Part shown: piece after piece, positions 1 through 5,711 of the stretch
Position numbering within the stretch: the first letter of the stretch is position 1
Layout of the letters: each line of letters opens with the position of its first letter
Assembly (NCBI GenBank): GCA_023262645.1
Contig: JALRAA010000100.1
Coordinates: 1-6,152 of the forward strand
Direction: 5' to 3'
DNA length: 6,152 nt
Origin: Burkholderiaceae bacterium
GTDB taxonomy: Bacteria; Pseudomonadota; Gammaproteobacteria; Burkholderiales; Burkholderiaceae_C
Program-made: the position numbers and the translations under genes
The notes under the pieces: generated by a model
Seen by the model: only the letters and a program-made list of their open reading frames with translations
Told to the model about the DNA's origin: nothing
The model's database searches: none

Positions 1-1535
1 TGGCTGATGATGGCGTGGCGAATCGCGTCAGCGCCGTGTTGTTGGCGTATGCGCTTTGCGGTCTCAAAGATCGTCAATTCAAACACGGTGTGAGCGCTGT
101 AGTGGTGGCCGGGGATACGCAAAGGTCGGGGGTCGTTCAGCGCTTGCAACAAAACCGCTTGCCGTTTAGCTTCGTCTTGCTTCAAATATTGGGGTTCAAT
201 GCCAGCCGCTTTGAGCAATTCAGCCACCACCAATTCATGCTGGTCTGAACTTTGGCGCAAGTCGACAGTTGCCAAGTGAAAACCAAACACCTGAACCGCG
301 CGTATCAGCGGTCGCAATCGCGGCAAAGCCAAAGCCTGCGCATGTTGTTCGCTCAAAGATTGGTTGAGCACTTGTAAATCGTGCAGAAAGGCATCGGCAT
401 TCGGGTAGGGGTGCTGCGGTGGCAAGGCGTGGCGCGCGGCTTCTTTGCCGGTCAGGTGCAGCAGGCTGGCAGCCAATCGTGCATAGATGAATGTCAAACT
501 GCGTCTGTAGGGCTCATCTTGGCGGTGTGCGTTGGTGTCCGGCGATGAATCGGCCAGCGCTTGCAACGCGGGGGGGACACCTACCAGCATGGCCGAGGTG
601 GACAACTCACCACCCAGCCAATGCACCTCGGTCAGATAGTGGCGCAACACCACTTCGCATTGGCGCTTCATGGCCAAGTCAAGCGTGTCTGCATTGACAT
701 TCGGGTTGCCGTCACGGTCGCCACCCATCCATTGGCCCATGCGAAAGAACGAAGCAATCGGTTGCCCGCCCAATTCGTTTTCCAAATCGGCATAGAGCTT
801 GGGAATTTCCGACAAAAAAGTCGATTCGTAATACCCCATGGCGTTTTCGATTTCGTCGGCCACGGTCAATTTGGTGAACCGCAGCAAGCGCGTTTGCCAC
901 AGTTGCAAAACACGGGCGCGCACCAAGTGTTCGAGTTGCGCCAGTTGGCGAGCGCTGGTCGCGTCTTGGCCGCGAGAGACGATGTCATCGCGCGCTTGCA
1001 AGCATGCAGCTATGCCGCGTTCCGCATCCAAAATACTTTTGCGTTGCACCTCGGTCGGGTGCGCGGTCAGCACGGGTGAAATATAGGCATGTTCCAGTGC
1101 TTGGCGAATGGCTTTCGGGCTGACCCCAGCGGTTTTGAGTTTGCCCAAGGAAGATGCCAGACTGCCCGGGTGCACATCGCCGGCGCGGTCGTGTGCTTGT
1201 TGGCGGCGAATATGGTGTTGGTCTTCGGCCAAGTTGGCCAAATGGCTGAAATAGGTGAAGGCGCGAATGACACTGACGGCTTGGTCGCTGCTCAGCGAGG
1301 CCAACAGTTTTTTCAATGCGTTACCGGCTTGGGTGTCTGCATCTCGCCGAAAAGCCACCGACAAGCGGCGAATTTGTTCCACCAATGCAAACGCTTTGTC
1401 GCCTTCTTGCTCGCGGATGATGTCGCCTAACAGGCGGCCAAGCCAACGGATGTCGTCGACCAACGGTCTTTCGTGACTGGATAAAGCAGGGGAGGAAGAC
1501 TTGCGAGAGGTCGTGCGTTGGGGCTTGGGAGTCAT
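1..1535 (-). CDS. ppc: Phosphoenolpyruvate carboxylase, N-terminal 511 codons (3' end outside window)
   Basis: Cytosolic anaplerotic enzyme that carboxylates phosphoenolpyruvate with bicarbonate to give oxaloacetate for the TCA cycle. The minus-strand frame is open from the ATG at 1535-1533 to the left edge. Family signatures in order: RAFTYFSHLANLAED (about residues 90-107); VLTAHPTEVQRKS with the catalytic histidine at 159 (E. coli His138); WMGGDRDGNPNV at 269-280; and FGFHLATVDLRQSS at 417-430, whose Arg427 matches the PEP-binding Arg396 of E. coli. The family usually has about 880-950 residues, so the second half, including the glycine-rich catalytic loop, is missing only because the window ends. 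The first 20 residues are a basic, Ser-rich leader outside the conserved fold. The ATG was chosen because conserved sequence (VDDIRWLGRLLGDIIREQEG) begins shortly after it; no strong Shine-Dalgarno precedes it. Divergent from hemC. Confidence 0.97.
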   Translation of the reverse strand, partial: MTPKPQRTTSRKSSSPALSSHERPLVDDIRWLGRLLGDIIREQEGDKAFALVEQIRRLSVAFRRDADTQAGNALKKLLASLSSDQAVSVIRAFTYFSHLANLAEDQHHIRRQQAHDRAGDVHPGSLASSLGKLKTAGVSPKAIRQALEHAYISPVLTAHPTEVQRKSILDAERGIAACLQARDDIVSRGQDATSARQLAQLEHLVRARVLQLWQTRLLRFTKLTVADEIENAMGYYESTFLSEIPKLYADLENELGGQPIASFFRMGQWMGGDRDGNPNVNADTLDLAMKRQCEVVLRHYLTEVHWLGGELSTSAMLVGVPPALQALADSSPDTNAHRQDEPYRRSLTFIYARLAASLLHLTGKEAARHALPPQHPYPNADAFLHDLQVLNQSLSEQHAQALALPRLRPLIRAVQVFGFHLATVDLRQSSDQHELVVAELLKAAGIEPQYLKQDEAKRQAVLLQALNDPRPLRIPGHHYSAHTVFELTIFETAKRIRQQHGADAIRHAIIS

Positions 1536-1629
1536 GTGCAAAATCTGCTGGTTACAGAGGGAAAACCACGAGATGCGTGCATGCTAGCATCGACCAGACC
1601 CATCAGTAGACGGCCTTTGGTCACTTGTT
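1536..1629. promoter_or_regulatory. Divergent ppc/hemC intergenic region with candidate two-way promoter
   Basis: This 94-bp gap separates two divergent genes and must carry at least the proximal promoter elements of both unless they are transcribed from farther away. At 1581-1590 it holds ATGCTAGCAT, a perfect 10-bp palindrome. Read on either strand it contains TGC-TAGCAT, which fits an extended -10 element (TGn followed by TAnnAT, four of six matches to TATAAT). On the plus strand transcription would start near 1597, about 33 nt before hemC. On the minus strand it would start near 1574, about 39 nt before ppc. I find no convincing -35 box at 16-18 bp on either strand. A short flanking inverted repeat, GATGC (1572-1576) and GCATC (1588-1592), overlaps the palindrome. 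The element positions are seen directly; promoter function is inference. Confidence 0.35.
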
Positions 1630-2541
1630 TTGAGCACACCACATCTCACGATTGCGACGCGCGAAAGTCGCTTGGCCTTATGGCAGGCACACCACATGCA
1701 AGACCTTCTTCGTGCACGCGGTTGCCAAGTCGACATACTCGGCATGACCACCCAAGGCGACCAAATCCTTGACCGCTCATTGAGCAAAGTAGGCGGCAAA
1801 GGTTTGTTTGTCAAAGAACTCGAAGTGGCCTTGGAAGAAGGCCGAGCCGATTTGGCGGTGCACTCGCTCAAAGATGTACCCATGGACATGCCTGAAGGAT
1901 TTGAACTGGCCTGCGTCATGGAGCGTGAAGACCCCAGAGACGCATGGGTGTCCTCGCGCTACGCGAGCTTGCAAGATTTACCTGTGGGCGCGGTGGTGGG
2001 AACATCGAGTTTGCGTCGCACGGTGTTGTTGCGCCATTTGCGCCCCGATTTGCAGATTGAGCCATTGCGTGGCAATTTAGACACGCGGTTGCGCAAATTG
2101 GACGAAGGCCACTATGCGGGCATTGTGTTGGCTGCCGCGGGTCTCAAGCGCTTAGGGCTGGGCGAACGCATCCGGCACATTTTTGATACCAAAGACATGT
2201 TGCCTGCCGCTGGTCAAGGCGCATTGGGTATTGAAATTCGTGCTGCCCGTGACGATGTGCGCAGCGTGTTGCAACCGCTTGCGCACCAAACCACCTGGAT
2301 GGCCGTGGCGGCTGAGCGTGCTGTCAGTCGAGCCATGGGTGGCAGTTGTTCTATGCCATTGGCAGCCCATGCGGTGTTGCATGGCAATGTGCTTGATTTG
2401 CATGCTGCTTGGGGGAACCCCGATTTGAGCAGCACCACCTTGGTTCGGGCGCACAGCCAAGGTGAAGTTTCCACATTGGAAGAAGCAGAAGCCCTCGGCT
2501 TGTCGGCGGCACGCCAACTTCGGGCGCAGGGAGCCGGTTGA
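1630..2541 (+). CDS. hemC: Porphobilinogen deaminase (hydroxymethylbilane synthase), EC 2.5.1.61
   Basis: Cytosolic enzyme that joins four porphobilinogen units head to tail on a covalently bound dipyrromethane cofactor and releases hydroxymethylbilane. The 303-residue length is typical of the family. Landmarks: IATRESRLALWQA at 8-20 with Arg11; KVGGKGLFVKELE at 53-65; HSLKDVP at 78-84 with the catalytic aspartate at 82 (E. coli Asp84); GTSSLRR at 124-130 with the two substrate-binding arginines 129 and 130; LRGNLDTRLRKLD; AGLKRLGL; AAGQGALGIE; and GGSCSMPLAAHA, in which Cys240 is the cofactor-carrying cysteine (E. coli Cys242). The start is TTG at 1630. An in-frame TAG at 1585 and the absence of any ATG or GTG in between rule out a longer protein, and the next ATG (1696) would cut into the conserved N-terminus. 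No clear Shine-Dalgarno is visible. First gene of the hem cluster; its TGA abuts hemD. Confidence 0.97.
   Translation: MSTPHLTIATRESRLALWQAHHMQDLLRARGCQVDILGMTTQGDQILDRSLSKVGGKGLFVKELEVALEEGRADLAVHSLKDVPMDMPEGFELACVMEREDPRDAWVSSRYASLQDLPVGAVVGTSSLRRTVLLRHLRPDLQIEPLRGNLDTRLRKLDEGHYAGIVLAAAGLKRLGLGERIRHIFDTKDMLPAAGQGALGIEIRAARDDVRSVLQPLAHQTTWMAVAAERAVSRAMGGSCSMPLAAHAVLHGNVLDLHAAWGNPDLSSTTLVRAHSQGEVSTLEEAEALGLSAARQLRAQGAG
2528..2533 (+). promoter_or_regulatory. Shine-Dalgarno sequence for hemD
   Basis: AGGGAG lies inside the last codons of hemC, 8 nt before the TTG at 2542. It is the clearest ribosome-binding site in the cluster. It supports the TTG directly after the hemC stop as the real hemD start, rather than a later codon. 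Confidence 0.6.
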
Positions 2542-3333
2542 TTGGGACACGGGCGCCGTGTCATTTTGACCCGTCCGAGCAGCGACAGCCAGGCGTGGGT
2601 CAGCGGCTTACAAGAAGCCCATCACCAGGTGGCGCACTGGCCCTTGATAGACATTGCGCCTGTTTCGCCCACCCCCTTCTTTTTAGAGACGCTTGCCAGC
2701 GCATCCCGTTCTCAAGCCATCATGTTTGTGAGCCGAAATGCGGTGACGCATGCTATGGCTGCAGGTTGGCAAACAAGTCCGGATGCTGGCCCGCGTTGTT
2801 GGGCGACCGGCCCCGGTACCCGTCAGGCATTGTTAGATGCCGGTGTGCCAGCGGCTCGCATCGATGCGCCACCTGCCGATGCCGTTCAGTTTGACACCGA
2901 GGCCTTGTGGCAACAAGTCAAGCACCAGGTGCGGGCTCAGGATGTGGTGTGGATATTTCGTGGCGCTGATGCCGATAACGCTGAATCGGCGATGGAAGGT
3001 GTTGGGCGCGACTGGTTACAGCAGCAACTCCAGCAAGCAGGGGTCACCGTGAAAACCTGTGCGGTCTACCAAAGGATTTGTCCACACTGGGACGCAGTGC
3101 AACGCGAACGGGCCACAGCAGCCGCCAGCGACGGCAGCGTTTGGGTATTCACCAGCTCGCAGGCGATTGCCCATTTAAAACAACTGTTGCCTGCGGTCGA
3201 TTGGAAGTTGGCCAAGGCGATCGCCACCCATGAGCGGATTGCCCAAGCCGCACAGCACTTGGGTGTCGGCCATGTATGGGTGTGTAAACCTGCTTTGGGC
3301 GCCGTGTTGTCGTCATTAGAATCGCTGGCATGA
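2542..3333 (+). CDS. hemD: Uroporphyrinogen-III synthase, EC 4.2.1.75
   Basis: Cytosolic enzyme that cyclises hydroxymethylbilane while inverting ring D, giving uroporphyrinogen III. The family is poorly conserved, but the marker segments are present: RRVILTRP at the N-terminus (5-12), FVSRNAVTHAM at 62-72, CWATGPGTRQAL at 87-98, VVWIFRGADADN at 135-146, VGRDWLQQQLQQAGVTV followed by VYQR at 154-178, and VWVFTSSQAIAHL at 200-212. The 263 residues fit the usual size of about 240-270. The stretch DADNAESAMEG (143-153) makes the linker before the GRDWL motif longer than in E. coli. The start is TTG directly after the hemC TGA, supported by AGGGAG 8 nt upstream. hemC and hemD share the reading frame, separated only by that stop codon. 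The 3' end overlaps hemX as ATGA. Position directly after hemC strengthens the call. Confidence 0.93.
   Translation: MGHGRRVILTRPSSDSQAWVSGLQEAHHQVAHWPLIDIAPVSPTPFFLETLASASRSQAIMFVSRNAVTHAMAAGWQTSPDAGPRCWATGPGTRQALLDAGVPAARIDAPPADAVQFDTEALWQQVKHQVRAQDVVWIFRGADADNAESAMEGVGRDWLQQQLQQAGVTVKTCAVYQRICPHWDAVQRERATAAASDGSVWVFTSSQAIAHLKQLLPAVDWKLAKAIATHERIAQAAQHLGVGHVWVCKPALGAVLSSLESLA
2546..2562 (+). promoter_or_regulatory. GC-rich hairpin just after the hemD start codon
   Basis: GACACGG (2546-2552) and CCGTGTC (2556-2562) form a perfect 7-bp stem with a GCG loop, beginning one base after the TTG start codon and followed by ATTTTG. In the mRNA it would sit within the ribosome footprint at initiation, so it could lower hemD translation unless ribosomes arriving from hemC open it. 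It also vaguely resembles a weak intrinsic terminator, though the T run is only four bases. The pairing is seen directly; the function is inference. It could be coincidental pairing within codons for the second to seventh residues. Confidence 0.4.
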
Positions 3334-4394
3334 GCAGTGCCCCCGACATAGACCCACCACCCCACACTGCAAACCCGCCGTTAAAAGCCCACACACCTTG
3401 GTGGCGTCAACGTATGCCGTTGCTGACGCTGGTCTTGGTGGTGTTGTGTGCATTGGCTTGTTTGCAGCTGTGGGTCAAACTCTCCACCATCCAGGAGCAG
3501 CTGGCGCGTCAAAGTGCGGATGCCACGCAGTTGTCAGTGCAAGCCAACGGACTGGCTAAGCGTGCAGAAGAAATCACCCAAGAGACCGCGGCCAAAGTCA
3601 CGTTGCTCGATTTGCGTTTGAACGAAGTCGCGTTGCAACGCACCCAACTCGAAGAATTGATCCAGAGCTTGTCGCGTTCGCGCGATGAAAACTTGGTGGT
3701 TGATATCGAATCTGCGCTTGGGCTGGCGCAACAACAAGCCGAATTGACGGGCAGTGTTCAACCCATGATGGCCGCATTGCAAACCGCGCAAAAGCGTTTG
3801 GCCAAAGTGCCTCAGCCCAGACTGGCGCCTGTGTTGCGGGCTATTCAACACGATATCGAACGCTTGCAGTCGACCTCTACCACTGACATTCCCGGGCTGC
3901 TGATTCGGTTAGATGAACTGGTGGTGTTGGTCGAAAACCTGTCGTTGGCCAATGCAGTGGGCCATGTCAACCGCGGCTCTCCAACGCCGCCAAGCCAAGC
4001 CTTGCCTTCTTGGCCACTGATTTGGCAAAACAAAGACTGGTCAGCCTTGGGTCAACGTCTGTGGGCCGAAGTGTCGGGCTTGGTGCGGGTCAGCAAAATC
4101 GAACAACCTGACGCGGTGATGTTGTCTCCCGAGCAAGGGTTTTTTGTGCGCGAAAACCTGAAATTGCGCTTGCTCAATGCTCGACTGGGTCTGTTGTCAC
4201 GCCAAATGACGTCAGCCCGCAATGATCTGGCTTTGGCAGAACGCGAATTGACCCGTTTTTTTGACCTCAACAACCGCCAAGGTCAAACCGCCAAGACCTT
4301 GATGAAGCAAGTGCAGTCGCAAATGCTGCAAACCGATATGCCGCGCCTGGACAGTTCGCTGTCAGCGTTGGCCACCGCGGCGGCAGGTCGCTGA
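3330..4394 (+). CDS. hemX: HemX family inner-membrane protein, hem-cluster partner
   Basis: Predicted single-pass inner-membrane protein of 354 residues, function not firmly established. Order: a Pro-rich cytoplasmic segment (1-25), one hydrophobic helix at about 30-48 (PLLTLVLVVLCALACLQLW) after the basic WWRQR, a heptad-like coiled-coil stretch rich in Gln, Glu, Ala and Leu (about 50-125), then a mostly helical C-terminal domain. The family signature FFVRENLKLRLLNARLGLLS lies at 271-290. Related proteins are often labelled uroporphyrinogen-III C-methyltransferase, but I see no SAM-binding GxGxGD-type motif or methylase fold here, so that name should not be carried over. The ATG at 3330 overlaps the hemD stop (ATGA), which suggests translational coupling. 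The neighbouring hemD and hemY make the family call firm. Charge distribution places the large domain in the periplasm; this is inference. Confidence 0.9.
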   Translation: MSSAPDIDPPPHTANPPLKAHTPWWRQRMPLLTLVLVVLCALACLQLWVKLSTIQEQLARQSADATQLSVQANGLAKRAEEITQETAAKVTLLDLRLNEVALQRTQLEELIQSLSRSRDENLVVDIESALGLAQQQAELTGSVQPMMAALQTAQKRLAKVPQPRLAPVLRAIQHDIERLQSTSTTDIPGLLIRLDELVVLVENLSLANAVGHVNRGSPTPPSQALPSWPLIWQNKDWSALGQRLWAEVSGLVRVSKIEQPDAVMLSPEQGFFVRENLKLRLLNARLGLLSRQMTSARNDLALAERELTRFFDLNNRQGQTAKTLMKQVQSQMLQTDMPRLDSSLSALATAAAGR

Positions 4395-4395
4395 T

Positions 4396-5682
4396 ATGCG
4401 TTGGTCTTTGTGGTTGTTGGCGCTGTTTGGTGTGGCGGTTGCTGCCGCGCTGGGATTGAGCCTGCAATTTGGCACTGTCACCGTGTTTGTGGCGCCTTAT
4501 CGGGTAGACCTGTCGCTCAATTTGGTGGTCCTCGGTTTGTTGTTTGGGTTTGTGTTGTGCTATGGCGCATTGCGCGGCTTACTGGGTTTCATGGAATTGC
4601 CCGTGCAGGCGCGCCGTTGGCGTTCACAACAACGCGAGCGCGCCGCCCAACAAGGCTTACTCAACGCGATAGTGATGTGGATGGCTGGGCGTTTTCTTCG
4701 CTCGCGCAAAGCCGCATTGCAGGCATTGGGTCAGGTGGAGCAGTTGTTGTTGCATGGCGAGTCGCCCCATCAACCGTCGTGGCGTCTCATGCGCAGTTTG
4801 TTGCATTTGTTGGCCGCTGAAAGTGCGCATGCGTTGCGCGACAAAGCGGCCCGTGACGAGCATTTTCAGCAAGCGTTAGACCACGAACCCGGCGCGCGTG
4901 TTGAGCAGCGGCTTGAACTGCGCGATGCTGCTTATTTGAATGCCACCCGATGGTCCTTGCATGACAGGGACAGCCAGCAAGCCCAACAGTTTTTGTCGCA
5001 GTTGCCGCTGGGCGTGTCGCGCCGCACCGTGGCCTTGCGATTGCGATTGAAAGCAGACCGTTTGGGACAACAACATTTGCCCGCCCTGGACACGGCGCGG
5101 TTGCTGGCCAAGCACGGTGCGTTTTCCGCGTCAGCCGCCAGCAGTTTGTTGCGTGGGCTCGCTATCGCGTGTTTGGATGAATGCCACGACAGCAGCCAGT
5201 TGCAGTCGAGTTGGGCGTTGTTGTTGCCCGACGAGCGCGCCATGCCTGACATTGCATTGCACGCGGCTCAGCGTTTGTTGGCCTTGCGCGGCGATCCCCA
5301 ATTGGCATTGAAATGGTTGACCCCTGTGTGGCAACAGATGGCCAATGCCGACGACTCACTGGCCAGCAGTCAGCGCCAAAAGCTGGTGCAAGTGTTGTCA
5401 GAGGCGTTGCATGACATGGAGCCAGACAGCGACTGGTTGGCGCGTGTTGAGCAAGCACGATTGGTCAATCCGCGCAGTTTGGAATTGCAATACTTGAGCG
5501 GCATGGTGTGTGTACGCCACGGTTTGTGGGGTAAAGCCCAACAAATGCTTGAGCAAGTTGCACCCCGATTGACATCGCCCGTGCTGCAGCGCCAGGCTTG
5601 GCGTGCGTTGGCCGAGTTGGCCGAAAACAAAGGCGATACCGCACAGGCCCTGGCCTGCTGGAAGTTGTCGGCCAAGGTGTGA
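4396..5682 (+). CDS. hemY: HemY family inner-membrane tetratricopeptide protein
   Basis: Membrane protein of 428 residues associated with heme biosynthesis genes in proteobacteria. It is not the protoporphyrinogen oxidase that carries the same name in Bacillus. Two hydrophobic helices are visible: about 4-22 (SLWLLALFGVAVAAALGLS) and about 39-60 (LSLNLVVLGLLFGFVLCYG). A basic segment (about 72-105) follows, then an all-helical region with TPR-like character, clearest at 362-392 (LQYLSGMVCVRHGLWGKA) and 396-425 (RQAWRALAELAENKGDTA). The KHGAFSASAASSLLRGLA block at 239-256 also fits the family. TPR domains usually bind proteins, so a scaffold or regulator role is plausible but unproven. The ATG lies 1 nt after the hemX stop, with a weak AGG 8 nt upstream. 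Last gene of the cluster; its stop codon lies inside a hairpin. Confidence 0.9.
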   Translation: MRWSLWLLALFGVAVAAALGLSLQFGTVTVFVAPYRVDLSLNLVVLGLLFGFVLCYGALRGLLGFMELPVQARRWRSQQRERAAQQGLLNAIVMWMAGRFLRSRKAALQALGQVEQLLLHGESPHQPSWRLMRSLLHLLAAESAHALRDKAARDEHFQQALDHEPGARVEQRLELRDAAYLNATRWSLHDRDSQQAQQFLSQLPLGVSRRTVALRLRLKADRLGQQHLPALDTARLLAKHGAFSASAASSLLRGLAIACLDECHDSSQLQSSWALLLPDERAMPDIALHAAQRLLALRGDPQLALKWLTPVWQQMANADDSLASSQRQKLVQVLSEALHDMEPDSDWLARVEQARLVNPRSLELQYLSGMVCVRHGLWGKAQQMLEQVAPRLTSPVLQRQAWRALAELAENKGDTAQALACWKLSAKV

Positions 5683-5690
5683 CCGACAAC
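5664..5690. terminator. Candidate bidirectional terminator hairpin at the hemY stop codon
   Basis: GTTGTCGG (5664-5671) and CCGACAAC (5683-5690) form a perfect 8-bp inverted repeat around an 11-nt loop that ends with the hemY TGA (5680-5682). It sits between convergent hemY and rne, where a shared transcription end is expected. Neither side carries a T run, so it is not a classic intrinsic terminator. It may instead block 3' exonucleases after Rho-dependent or processed ends. The pairing is seen directly; the role is inference. Confidence 0.45.
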
Positions 5691-5711
5691 GACCTGCAGC
5701 CCATGGTTGGG

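Noticed and set aside
138..569. Repeated word CAGCGCTTGCAAC at about 139 and 556
   Set aside because: Both copies encode the common LQAL(N/A)D helix pattern in Ppc; no regular spacing or third exact copy, so coding coincidence.
491..1476. Overlapping plus-strand open frames of up to 172 codons across the left third
   Set aside because: They lie antisense to well-conserved ppc codons, show no recognisable domain, and their open length is explained by the codon bias of the opposite strand.
2152..2564. Minus-strand open frames of 116-132 codons opposite hemC
   Set aside because: They mirror conserved HemC motifs including the cofactor-cysteine loop, have no convincing ribosome-binding site and no family resemblance.
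3066..3394. Minus-strand frames across the hemD-hemX junction
   Set aside because: Antisense to two firmly assigned genes; composition looks like a shadow frame.
3330..4394. HemX as uroporphyrinogen-III C-methyltransferase
   Set aside because: The sequence shows a membrane helix, coiled coil and the FFVRENLKLR signature but no SAM-dependent methylase motifs; the name is a historic database label.
4360..4410. Possible hairpin (CCGCGG core) near the hemX-hemY junction
   Set aside because: Only a 6-bp self-complementary core in an Ala-rich coding stretch, no loop or flanking extension that would form a stable structure.
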